Assembly: GCA_043228905.1 (NCBI GenBank)
Contig: JBHGNT010000013.1
Span: 19,716,001-19,780,000, forward strand
Source of the DNA: Azolla caroliniana
Taxonomy: Eukaryota; Polypodiophyta
DNA: 64,000 nt
Direction of reading: 5' to 3'
In this document: positions 11,762-27,000 of the stretch, piece after piece
Layout of the letters: every line of letters begins with the position of its first letter
How positions within the stretch are numbered: position 1 is the stretch's first letter
Position numbers and translations under genes: made by a program
The notes under the pieces: generated by a model
Seen by the model: the letters and a program-made list of their open reading frames with translations, nothing else
What the model was told of the DNA's origin: nothing
The model's database searches: none

Positions 11762-13320
11762 TTACTTGATTCTTACTCCTCGTTGTACCAAACAACCCTT
11801 TGGTGGAGTTTCGAATATCAGAGAATGAATATGGTATAGACAGACCAGACCGTTGGGGCTAGTGATTGAAAGATGAAATTTGTCGGGACAAGATTCGTTT
11901 GTCTTAACCTAAACGTCATTGCATCTGGATGGTGTGGTAAACTTACATGGAGAGCAGCATAACCACTAGTTAGTGTTATCAAAGATGTGGATATTCACAT
12001 GCATCAATCAATGTTTAAGCCATTTGTTTACTTATAATTCTGATAGCACCATCAGCAACAGCCTTTAAACATGTAGTGTTCAGGTAAGCCTGTAGTATGT
12101 AGTGTTTTGATTTATGTATAACATGATTTTCCCATAGGCGGTAAAGGTTTCTCTACAGAGTTCTGTATTACATTTAGTGACCTTGATGAAGTGTACCCAT
12201 ATGTTCTAAGTGAAAAAGTTCATTAAATTTGGAGCTACATGGATCCTCATGTTTAAAAGTTCAACGACATTTTCTAATAAAAAAAGCAGCTTGCAATAAT
12301 TAAAAGGACATACCACACCTGCAAAATTAATTTGGCACTGAAGAAGAGTATTAAAGATGCAGTAGCCATGGTTATGCTTTGTTATAATGAAGAAAATTTC
12401 TTCCCAGGTAATGCATCGTAGCAAAACATGATATATAGTGAAAAGCTAGAATTGTTCCCTTTCTCTATTAACAAATGACTTCAATTAGAGATCAATTATG
12501 TCTGCTTGATCATGATTTTTGTCCACAAACAAGAACTTTTATTCACAACGGTCATTTAGGAGATGCCTAATTTTTGCGTTTGCAAAAACTACACACTTAG
12601 GATTGCCAGTGCAATTGTTGCATGTCGTTATCAAAGTGAGATTTCCGAGTATGAAATAAGGTATGCTGTTTCTGACAAAGAAACCACATAAATGTTTTCA
12701 GAGAACGATAATAGAACATTAAGCACCACCAAATAGGTTTTTGTGATTTGCCTACAATATTATTAGCTCTCATGCTTCAATCAGAAGAAACTCAAATACT
12801 TGATCATATCGGGGAGTTTCTGCAGTACTAATATTGAATGAAATAATGCAGTTTATAGTTTTACTACAAAAGAAATTTATAACCGCACCTAGAAAAGTTT
12901 ATACATTTTGCGTTTCTTTTGCATTTTCTATCAAACATGAAGACCATCAAAATAACAACCTGAGAGTTGGAGACTTCACTGGAGCCTGGGGGACATTCAG
13001 TGGTCTTTGTGAGAGGCCGACAGGTCAAAGACTTATGGGAGTGAGTGAAGAAAGTGCAGCCTGGACTACTTCTGAGGATTGTGGTACCTTGTCGTAATAG
13101 AGTTATGAGAATTCAAGAAAACTTCATTTAAGATTAATAGAGAAAGAATTAACAAAAGCTTCATCCTACATTAATCAGCGTCTTTTTTACTAAAACACAC
13201 AATTCTACTGCAAACACATATGTGAGCAGCTGAAACAACTATATTGAAAAAGATAACCCACACAACAAACATTATCAAAACTGAAAAAACTGATACTAAG
13301 AAAAAGACAGCCAGGTGCTA
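11762..13320. other. Convergent intergenic space between kinase and alpha-tubulin
   Basis: Kinase and tubulin are tail to tail here. Short open frames (for example 12206-12424 and 12834-13097) lack homology and typical coding composition. The DNA should hold both 3' UTRs. Nothing else stands out. Confidence 0.5.
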
Positions 13321-15750
<2,430 letters not shown>

Positions 15751-15954
15751 CTAACGGCGACACAGCGCCGTCACATTTGCCGCCGTTTTCTCTGACGGAG
15801 AGACGTCCCGTCGTCATCGTTCATGTGGAGTGGTGGCGACTAATAGGTCTAACCTCCCCGGCACCAGCCCAAAAAGCTATCGGTTCTTGGGTCTTGGAAA
15901 TATAAAGGGTTTGTGGTTTTGTAAATGGCTTCTTCACTTCGTTCGGGCTTCCTC

Positions 15955-16185
15955 GACCCTTGAATCACGTTTCGTGACCGAATCATGTTTCGTGACCCAA
16001 AAACCTCGCGCCCTTTCTTGGATCACGGTACGTGACTCCAAACCAAAGCTTCGATAGCCAATCACGTTCGGTAACTCCACAACCTCGCCTCGTTTCCAAT
16101 ACAGGTGGTGGAGAACCTCATTAAGGTCCCCGATTCACGATCACGATTGGTAGGAGAGACACGTATTGCGACCCAAGAACCTCGC
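15955..16185. repeat. Imperfect tandem repeats built on ATCACG..TCGTGAC
   Basis: Five or six units of about 35-60 bp carry variants of ATCACGTTTCGTGACC followed by AACCTCGC. Several versions are near-palindromic (TCACG...CGTGA). The array sits about 400-600 bp upstream of the tubulin ATG. Whether it is regulatory is unknown. Confidence 0.6.
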
Positions 16186-16199
16186 TACGAATTATATAC

Positions 16200-19100
16200 T
16201 CGTAACACTATGTAGTTATAGGAGCATTTTTGGAAAAAATCGGATATATTTCTAAGAAAAATGTTGATTTGCGGTGTGTTCGAAATCGTAAGACTCTAAT
16301 TTAAATTATGTTTTGTTGGTGACATGTTGAATTTCAATTATTGCATTGTGTGTATTCACAATGGATGTATTCACATATCTTCATTTTTTATTGAACCCGC
16401 GTGTTTTCATGATGAAATTCTTCAAACAGTGATATCCATTGGAGCAACACTTATTAAAATAGACATACATCTCCACATAATCCACACCTTCAAGCATTTC
16501 AGGTCTTTATGTATGCTAGATGCATGAGAAACTAAATCGTTCCAAGGTGTCACCTTTCTTATCTTCTTCGTTCAAGGTAGCTTTATTTGCATAGAAGATC
16601 AGTGTATGTGTAACATGAGAGAAACTCATTAACTTGCGGAGGTGGAAGGGTTGCTTTAGGAAATTAAGGTTTTTGTATATTGCATGGGGCTAAGCTTTGT
16701 GGTTGTATGAACGTTGTATAATATTGCTTATTTGGTATTGTTTCATGTTATTTCACCGCCTACCTTGATTTGTGCTATCTCTAGATGTTGTATGAATTGG
16801 AGGCAGAGGATCATTTTAATAATGATATAGCAATAAAAAATGTTACAATTATTCAATATTTTACCGAGCTCATTGTCAAGGGGTTTTAGCACATAATAAT
16901 ATATCTATTCAACAACAACTTCTAAAAGGGACGTTGGATGTGAAAACTCAATGATGTGTAGAAGGGATCGTCAATTGTTGAGTTCAATGTTCTAGTGCAA
17001 AAAAGTGTGAGCAACTATCTCATGAGGGCATCTAGGTGGTTAATGAAATGGTTAGCCTTCCAAATCGAGACAAAAGTTGCCACATGCTCTTTTATGTTGG
17101 TCTCTTCGCAATATTGGGTACAACATATTGATATTGAGAAAGAGGGGAAATTGAGGTGATGGGAAGGTAGGTGGCGTGGCGATGAAATTAAGTTATTGCG
17201 TGGCTTCTTAGGTCTCACAATTTTATATTGTGGCCTTTACTCCACTTCACATTTGTTAGATGACTAACATACAATATATTAGAAATCTAAAAAGCAAGTC
17301 TCAATAGTTTTCTCCTCCACTAAAGACAATGTATGTAATTGTTGTTCTCACTACTAAAGAAGGCATGTAGCTATAACAACTAAGGAAGGAACTTACATGG
17401 CGCACATGCCTTAATCTTCCCATCAGTAAGGCGATTGAGCTTAAGATGGAGCTCTTGCTTGAGTACGAAGGAAAATGTTACGAGGAATTAAAATCCAATG
17501 AATGGTGGGATAAGAGCTTGTACCTTCGAAACGATCAAAACCCAATGCTTGCTCGTTAATTGATGTTCATACGAAAGAGAGAATAATTTCCCTAACGAGA
17601 AGAAGTTACACAATACATTGCCCCTAGGTTTGAAACGAGGACCCGAGGATGATTATAAATAAAGTTAGACATAGGGAGTCAAACCTCCAATCATATGTGG
17701 GTTCTCATTTCGGACCTAGGGACCTTCAATCGTCCACATGCTCATGTTAGACCTAAGAGCTTAGGTCTCACATTCATTTTGTATGTAATTCCGCCCTTTG
17801 AACCTATGTCATTCACATTCATACCTAGCTAAGACTGCACATAAGTGTGGCCCATTGTTGTAGAATACTTACCATACAATACACGTAGAATGTGTGTGCT
17901 AAGTATATTAAAAGTATTCAACCTTTTTGAAAAACTACTTAGCATACGTATTTTACAGACAATATATGTAAAATATGTGTAAAATACTTTAAATACGAAG
18001 AATACATGTGGAATACTTCAAATATGAAGAATATTGTAGAATACTTCAGTCTTCAAATACGAAGAATATGTGTAGAATACTTTAAATATGTAGAATATGT
18101 GGAAAATACTTTAAATACGTGGAATACATGTAAAATACATTAAATATTTGTTAAATATAGCCATATTTTATAATTTTTAATTGATTTTTTAAAACTTTTT
18201 GGGAACATTAAATACTTGTCAAATATGTTAGATACTTAGAACACATGAAATATTATAAAATGGCAATTCTAAAATGTAGAATATGTGTAGAGTACTTTAG
18301 AGTATTCTAAATGTGGAATACACATTTTTTAACAACTATGGTGCATCTTAACTAATCAGGCCAAAGCAAACACTATATACCAAGCCACAACTAGAGAGCA
18401 CTTGCTACCAACCACTAATAGATTAAGCATGTATGTGAAATAATAAGAGATCAGAAAATACAGAGAGAAACAATAAATACACAAAAGCCAAAAATGTGTA
18501 TTAATAAGACGTGCGAAATTTTCAATGAAATTACTAGAATACTTGCAGGAGATCAACGTCTTATACAAGAGATGGGGCTTGGTTTAAATAAAGCTTTTAT
18601 GGAAATAGACATAGAAGTTAAGAGGAGCCTAATATTAACAAGAAGGGTGAAGATTTCAAGGAACTACCAAAAATACTTAAAAGTATATCAATTAAGTAAA
18701 CAACATGTAATCAACATCTCACACAAAAGCTGGAGCTGGTTTAAATAGAGGTTTAATGGTAGTTCACATTGAAGTTAAGAGGAATCTAGTAATGAATGGG
18801 AGAGTGTGGGATATCTAAGGTATTCACTTCATTCAATGCAAATGGCATATCTTGTTTTCAAAGTCAATGATGGGTTTTAATACACGCACATGCACCAAGG
18901 AGTGTGTGGTTAAGCTCATTATCTCAATGCCATGCAATCCGTTTTTATTTTATTCTTTATCTAATTTCCAATGAGAAAACTTTCAATATATCAGTGCAAT
19001 CTTATTGGTATTGATATTGGTCTATAATTTGGATGTAGAAGGTTTGAATATTGTCCTTTCGAAACATAATTTTTGTATGTATTGTAGTATAAACTTGGTC

Positions 19101-20640
19101 AATTTTAATTATTATTCTTTCATACTCTCATACACACCAAAAGGAAGGCTTTTGGTGGGCAGATGCTCCATTTATTAAAAGGCATGAATGGGTTGTTACA
19201 CATGAGCTCATGTTGCCTAACTGTTACACATGGCGACCTGCATGAGCTCATGTTGCCTAACTGTTACACATGGCGACCTGCATGAGCTCATGTTGCCTAA
19301 CTGTTACACATGGCGACCTGCATGAGCTCATGTTGCCATCATAACATGAGAAGAGAATATTTAGTGAATGTGGCTCAATTGGCATGGGGAGGAATGGCAA
19401 GATGTAGAATAATAATGTGCACATGTTTTTGAAAAGTATTCCAATTACATGATTTATTGGAGTGTTGTGCCTTCAATTTTTTGATAAATAAAAATATCAA
19501 CAATTTGGATTAATGGATTTTGTTATGTCATTGGTGTTGGCCCTTTAATTTAATGTTCATTCTCTTTTAGATTAAATGTTAATGTTCACAATATTAAAGT
19601 AATGAGGGTATATGACAACAAAGGCTTTATGGTAAACGCATGTCCTCGATTATTCTTATTAATGTGACAACAATGATGAGTTAAGTTAACAATATGCTCC
19701 TTTGACTCTGATAGGAGATTTTTATGCAAAAAACATTAAAAACTATAATCGTGGAATGCAAAGGTATATGAATGGTTGTGTATGTGGAAAGGATCCCTCA
19801 CAAATATTGTATGATCAAGGTAAATCATGGTTACATGTGGAATGGAAGCATATAGATGGTCTTGAGTGTATCATGGATCGTTTATGTATGGTCAATGGTC
19901 GTGCATCACCGTCATTGGAGCACGAGTGCGTGTCATGGAGCAAAGAAAAACAAACTTTTCAAAGCTAGCAAACAAACATATCAAACTCAAATCGGCGTTC
20001 TTCATTTGGTGGTCAATCCACTCTCGTGATGAGAAACATTGTCTCCATTTCTTGTGGGGAAAGGATGTTCATTGTCATCTGATCGAGCTAGACGTAGGAA
20101 TGACAAACACCAATGCATCCGGTGACCATGAGGTATCATGACATAGTTTTAGGTCCTATCAACAATACATGGAACTTGCATGGCGGTCAAGGGGCCATTG
20201 GCTTAACATATAAATATGGGATTAGCCATGTCATTTTATCATCTCCTCAGTAAAACTACAAAGATATTGGTGGTTCAATAAAGCTCTTATAACATGGCGC
20301 CAATCATCTAATCGACGCGGCCAAGGTTCATCTCTAGACAATAAGCATCAGCGGAATGGGACGTCGTTAGCTAGGGTTAAGGGATAGTCTCAAACATAGT
20401 ATGAACCATACGTGCATTCACATTCGCGAAAGAAAAACACCCGCAAAGAATGATAAATACCATACTTTTGGATTAACTATTTATTATGAGGTAAATAAGC
20501 CTAAAAAATGGAAAAGAACAAAAAACAAATGGGAAAAAAACAAAAATAAAAACACAAGAATGTTTGAATAACATTCACATTCGTTTTCCAACGTAGGAAA
20601 ACGAATGTTATGCTAGACGAACACAAATTTTACGTACTAT
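16200..20640. other. Intergenic, no gene recognised
   Basis: No reading frame here shows a family I know. 17860-18320 is a degenerate A/T-rich repeat based on GAATAC.T.AAATA words. The 40-bp minisatellite at 19201 is listed separately. Short open frames at 18494-18748, 19702-19968 and 19866-20141 have no recognisable domain. Confidence 0.5.
19201..19337. repeat. Perfect 40-bp minisatellite (3.4 units) with a palindromic core
   Basis: Three identical 40-bp units (19201-19240, 19241-19280, 19281-19320) and 17 bp of a fourth. Each unit begins with the 12-bp perfect palindrome CATGAGCTCATG and ends TGGCGACCTG. Confidence 0.95.
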
Positions 20641-20752
20641 GGTCTCAAATCTTTTGCTTGGGGGTGGTCGAGAGGAACACCATAACATCATCAATTTGAT
20701 ATAATTGTGAGACACTAGACATAGACACAGGGAGGCAAGAAGAAGAAGGTTT

Positions 20753-20767
20753 GGGCGGGCGGGCGGG
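20753..20767 (+). other. Possible G-quadruplex: four GGG runs
   Basis: GGGCGGGCGGGCGGG lies 300 bp upstream of the start of the coiled-coil gene. Four G3 runs with one-base loops are a classic G-quadruplex-forming pattern. An (ATCT)n microsatellite follows at about 20852-20876. Confidence 0.6.
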
Positions 20768-21065
20768 AGCCCGTCCAAAACAAAAACAAACCAAGTAAAC
20801 GTGAAAGACCAACGAACCAACGAACAAAGGTTCATCATGGGATGACAATGCTATCGATCTATCTATCTATCTATCTCTACGGATACGGTATGCATGTATT
20901 TATTGTTATTTCATGTGACTTGTTGTGCGCGCGAAGGGACTCCTCGCTTGCTCGCGGGCCGGGCCGTCCATGCCTTTGGTTCCTCCTCACCTCTGCGTGC
21001 GCAGACCAGACGGATCTCCTCCTCCTCCTCCACAGAAGAACCGTGAATTCTAGGGTTCCCACTCC

Positions 21066-24000
21066 ATGGAGACCTTGCAGGAAGACGTGGCCTTCTCAGA
21101 CCCTGTTTTAAACCAAAATGTAACCAATCAGTTCTCCTCTTTGCTTGTTCAGCCTTTTGTCTGCTCCCTATTAGGGTTCGCAAAGAGTTTGTTCGAAGAT
21201 ATTTGTGCCTGATGATCTTCTGTTTTTGTTTTGGTTGTTGGTTTGTTCCATCTTTCCCAGATTGATGAAGATCCCACCTCTCATCAGAGCGACAGTGAAA
21301 TCGTGGAGGAGGAATTAATGAAGATTGTTAACGTAAGGAAGTGTGGTTTCTTTTCTTCCCGTTCTGAATTAGAGATTAGAATCGAAAAAATTCTTTTTTT
21401 GTTTTGTTTCCGTTATTAATTAGATATTTTAATCAACTTATTTGTATTTTTGGGTTTTGTTAAGCGAGCATTAGAATCAATAAATTCTTAACTAGAAATT
21501 AAACTAAAATCACTTACGTTTGCTACTATTGCCCTTTCAATGTTTTAGAATTAATAAAGGTTGTTGAGGTAAGAAAGCATGATGCCCCCCCGGCTCACTA
21601 TGCAAGTTAATGGAATATGAGGACCACTGGTTCTCGGTGTTGTTCTTGCTAGAACTATTGTTCTTCTTGAGATTCCACTCCCAGATGACACAATTCGCAA
21701 ATTCTTTCTATAGGGGTAGATGTACATCGCTACATTCCTCAAGGTGTAACTGATGTGAAAAGGTCCGTAGCTGCCCTATCACACTATGCAGCAAATAGGG
21801 TACATGTATGCCCATATAAGCAGGTTTGATGATTAATCCATCCTCAAATGTGAACAAAGTGCCTTATAGTGTGCCATCTTCCTACCAAGAGATGTTGTGG
21901 GTCCAATCCATGATCTTCTGTAATCCAATTTGATAATCAGTTCAGATCACTCTATTCTTTTTCACTTTGGTCATGTTTACATGGGGACAATCCGAGCTAT
22001 AATGGAACAGGGGTAGTGCATTTCTGGTTATGCCATGTGACTCAAACCATTGTTGTGTTTCAGCATACCAATGAGGATTATCTCTGTTTTCAGCAAGTTA
22101 TTTTGATGACATAATTGCCAACTTTTAGTACACGTGTTCAGGGAGCTCCCTCCCAAAGTGGTTGGATACGGGTCACTGGTTGGAATAATGCTTCAGCGAT
22201 TAATGGGCCTGCTCCCATCTCCACCCCAAATTTATCATGGGGCACCAATGCTTTATTTCTGGTTATGCAGGCAATCACCTAGACTAACGGTCCCTTTCTT
22301 TCTAAATCTTTCCAGATATTTGCCTTGCCTTGTTCTCTAGGTTTCAACCATGTAAAGAAGAGTTGGTGTGATAAGTGTATCAAACATTCATAATTTAGTT
22401 CGTGGCTCATGGAACTATAGAGAAAGAAAGAAAGGTATATTAATGTATTTTAAGAGGCCAAGATGGCCCCTAAGACCAAATAGGAGATTACATCTTAAGT
22501 GTTGTCTCATCTTTGAGAACAACAAATCAAGATAAATAAATATGACTTAAGTAAAAAAAAGAAAGAAAGCCAAAAGGAGACTAAAGAATCTTGTGGAAGA
22601 TTCTCATTTTTGTCTTCGAAAGATCTCTAGCATAGATCGATCCAAAATGGAGAGGTCTCTGAGCGAGGTAAGCACCTATGATGGCGGGGGATAATGGGCT
22701 TTATTTGTTGGTGAAATGGGTGGTGAGATTGTGGTCCATGGGGTTTGAGCCTACATGCAGGAGACATTGTTATTGCCTGATCTATTGTAAGCCCTTTGTT
22801 ATGTCCCAGTTAGGAGCACATTTGTGTAGTCCTTGATTTACTTGTGGCATGAGTAGGAGTGATGGGGATAAAGAAAGTTGTGATTTTTCTTTGTTGATGA
22901 ACTTGTGTGGCTGTATGGTTGTCCTTCAACAACGTTTCCATGTGTCTCTTCAGTTCTAGCTAGAAAAGCCCCAAACATCATTAGTCCTCATATTCCATTT
23001 TCTTGCATAGAGGGCCAAAGCCTTGTTTAAAGAGGCAATGTTATTCGCCTCTTATTTTATAAGAAACACTACAATGACAAAAATGGTATTCTTCAGATTC
23101 CACTCCCTGATGACACAACTGGAAAATTCTTTCTTCTAGAGGTATTTGTGCATAGCTGCCTACCAAAAACTCTTAACTGATGTGATGAAGTTTGCAGCTG
23201 CCCTATGACATTGCGCAACACATAGGATAGATGTATGGCGTGATGATGAATCCGTCCTCCAATGTATGTAGAAAGTGTCTTATAATGGGCCTATTACACT
23301 GCGCAACACATAGGATAGATGTATGTCCATATAAGATGGCGTGATGATGAATCTGTCCTCCAATGTATGTAGAAAGTGTCTTATAATGGGCCATTCTCCT
23401 ACCAAGTGAGATTTTGGGGCTGATCCATGTTATCTTGTTTTTTGCAAGTTGATAATATCCAATCGGATCACTTTATTCTTTTCCACTTTGGTCATGTTTT
23501 AATGGGACGATCCAAACTATATTGGAACATGGGTAATGCATTTATGCTTATGCTATGTTACTCGAACCATTGTTGCATTTTAGCATACCAATAATGAATG
23601 TCTCCATGTTCAGCAAGTTGTTTTGATGACATAAGTGCCAATCTTGGGTACCTTCCTTTAGGGAGCTCCGAAAGCCGTTGGATACATGTCATTGTTTGGA
23701 ATAATGCCTCGATTATTATAGGGGCTGTTCCCATATCTACCTGGTTTATATCATGGGCCACCAATGATTTGCTCCTTATCACATAGGCAATCCTTGAGAC
23801 TAAAGGTCTCTCTAATTCTGTTGAGAATATGGAGCCAGCCACAACCGGCTAGCAAGCAGAGATGGAAATAACAACAAAACAGGAAATGAAAACAAAAGAC
23901 AGAGACACAGAGTTTTATCATGGAAACCCTAAATGGAAAAACCACGGGAGCCCACAGATGCCAAACAGAATCATTATATCAGAGTGTGTACACTGCTCAA

Positions 24001-27000
24001 AGCCACAACCTCGAGATGATCTTCGTCTCGATAGACGGATATACAGAGGGAGAGAGAGAGTGCAAAGCAAAATATTGCACAACACTACCTTTTTACACTC
24101 AGATTATACAACTCTGATCATAATAATAACTACGTTGCCCTAGCTCTATATATATAGATATTTATAAATATAGCCATGAGTCGGCTTCCACCGGCTTGCC
24201 TTTGGTCGGATCGGCTGAGTCGGCTCCTAATTGAGCCTGATCTAATACATGTCCGGCTCATAGCTGGACTGATCGGCATCCATCCGGTTCCTAGCCGGAT
24301 AGGTTCTCCTCCCATTAGGAGGGACCTCTCCTACACAACAAACTCCCCCTTCACTCCCGTATGAGAGTTGACCAAATCGACTTTCAACCGGCACAGATTC
24401 ATTCAGCTTGCCCATAGTCAATGCCTTCTTCAGCATGTCTAATCAATTATCATTTGTATGAATCTTCTCAAGGGCGAATTCCATTTCTTCCACTCTCTCT
24501 CGTAACCAATGATATCTCCTTTGGATATGTTTTGTCTGAGAGTGATAGGCAACATTCTTTGCAAGATGAACGACACTCTGATTGTCACAATGTAGAAGGA
24601 ATTGATCTTGCTTCATTCATAACTCATGAAATCTCTCATCCATATAACTTCCTTGCCGGCTTCTACGACAACCATGTAAGAAGTGTCTTATAGTGGGCCA
24701 TCATTGTACCAAGTTAATAATATCAGTTCGGATCACTTTGTTCTTTTCCACTTTGGTCATATTTAGATGGGGACAGTCCAAGCTATATTGGAACGGGGGT
24801 AGTGCATTTATGCTCATGTCATGTGACTCGAACCATTGCTGCATTTCAGCAGACCAACAATGAGTGTCACCATTTTCAGCCAGTTGTCTTGATGACATAA
24901 GTGCCAACCTTTGCACAGTAAATATAAAAGTAAATAAGATGAAAAGAGAAGAAACGAGGGAATCTGGTTTTTGGTACATGTGAGATTCTCAAGTTAGGTA
25001 TATTGTAGCTCCTGTCTTTGAAAGATCTCTAGCATAGGTCAATCCAGAATGGAAATGTCTCTGAAGCGAGGGAAGCACCTACGATGGCGGGAGATAATGG
25101 CTTTTATCTGTCGATGACAAGGGTGTTGAGGTCGTTGTTACGGGCATGACCATTTAATATCCCGTGGTGAGAATTTACCGTAGTATTCTATACACGTGGA
25201 TAAGTGTGAGGGTTAAACAAGAGTGTAAAGAAGGGGAGGATTACTTTTAATCCTCGGGATTGAGACAACCCATTAGGTCAAGTGTGAACTTGCCTGGGGG
25301 CCTTGGGTATCGCTATAAATAAGAGGCCTAGCTACCCTCATTTGATCATCTTTTGACTACATCGAGACTCTGCTCTTGTGGTGGGTCAACTCTTGTAGCG
25401 AGCGCGCCAGCACCAGGTACGACTCGACGCCACGACGGTGGTATGGGACGCCGATCGAGGCTCGAGTCTGTCTCGATCCCTTCGCTCGGGGGTGGTCGGG
25501 TGAATCGGCACCCTTCTTTCTCTTTCTCCTTTCTATCTTTAGTTTATCCTTATCTTAAGCTTACTTTAGTACCTAGATCTCTAATAGTCGTGGTCCATGG
25601 GGCCGGGGCTACGTGCACGGCAAATTTGTAAAGAATCTAGCTCTAGTAGAGTTTAGTATTCAGAAGCGTAGTGTGTGTGTGAGAGAGAGAGAATGTATAA
25701 GCAAGAGAAGGAATTACAGAGAATAACCAAAAAAATAAGAAAACACACAGTAGGGGGATGACAACTTATGCACTTAAGAGAGCTATATTAATTATCTAAA
25801 AATCATCAACTAAATTGAATGGCCAAAGGGGATATATAAAAGTCCTCAAGGGACTGCCCTATTAAATGTGTTGGTGGAATCTAACCAAGATATCCACTTG
25901 AGGACGATTTTGTCATAAGAATATCTAATATTCTTTGACCACACTAACACTCGACAACTACACGGATTACAATAAAGTGTGCTCTCACACACTCGACAAA
26001 TACACAGATTACAATAAAGTGTGCTCACACGCTTTTTCATACATTGTCCTTTTCTTCACAACACATGTTCACACAAGTTGAGCTTGATTCTCAACACGCC
26101 CCCTCAAGGTCAATTGTGTGTCCTCTTAAGCTTGGTTGTCTTGGTGTAGTTGAAGACCCAACTGCAGTTGGTCGGACTACTAGATTGTGGTTTTCCCATT
26201 GTTCCTATGTACTTGATCTTGATCTAGCAATGTCGATCTTGCCAATCCAAAATTTCGAGCTTCAAAAATTCCGGGCTTTGGAGAGTCTTCCTCTAACTTG
26301 CCGGGTCAAGTCGGATTAGATGTGCTGGCCTTACTTTGCCAACACCGGTCTCACTCTTCCTCTTGTATGGTGCTGATTCTCCATGTTTTCCTTCATCTTT
26401 GTACTTTTACTCTCCCCCAAGCTCAGCATATCGAGTGGTCTAAGGCCTAGATCCACTGAGAACTGCCGTAGCTTGTCGAGACCTAGCGCCTTAGTGAAAA
26501 TATCAGCCACTTGCATGTTGGTGCCAACGTATTGGAGGTCAATGTCACCGGCCAATATGCGCTCATGGATGTAATGATAGTGCACCTCGATGTGCTTAGT
26601 CCGGGCGTGAAACACCGGATTCTTTGCAAGCTGGATGCTGCTGAGATTATCGCAGTGGATCAGTATTGGCTTGTTCACCAATTCGTTGAAGTCTTTCAGC
26701 AGTCTTTTAAGCCATACAGCTTCGCAAGCAGCTACAGCTGCGGCCCTATACTCCGCCTCAGTGCTCGATAGAGCGACTGTTGGTTGTTTCTTGCTCCAAG
26801 AGATTGCTCCACTACTGAGTGAAAACATAAATCCCGAAGTGGATCGCCTATCAGATGCATTGCCGACCCAATCAGCATCCGTGAAGCCTTCGAGTCGAAG
26901 TGGTGCTCCACGTTTATAGAAGATACCATAATCAAGTGTTCCACTAATATAACGTAACACTCGCTTAGCACAATCCATGTGAGTGTCGCGGAGGGTTTCC

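Noticed and set aside
12834-13097. 87-codon frame between kinase and tubulin
   Set aside because: No recognisable domain, no supporting splice structure, composition of noncoding DNA.
19201-19337. CRISPR array
   Set aside because: Units are contiguous identical 40-mers without spacers, in a eukaryotic genome; a minisatellite.
26383-26919. Plus-strand frames of 60-94 codons
   Set aside because: They are antisense shadows of the Copia RNase H coding sequence.
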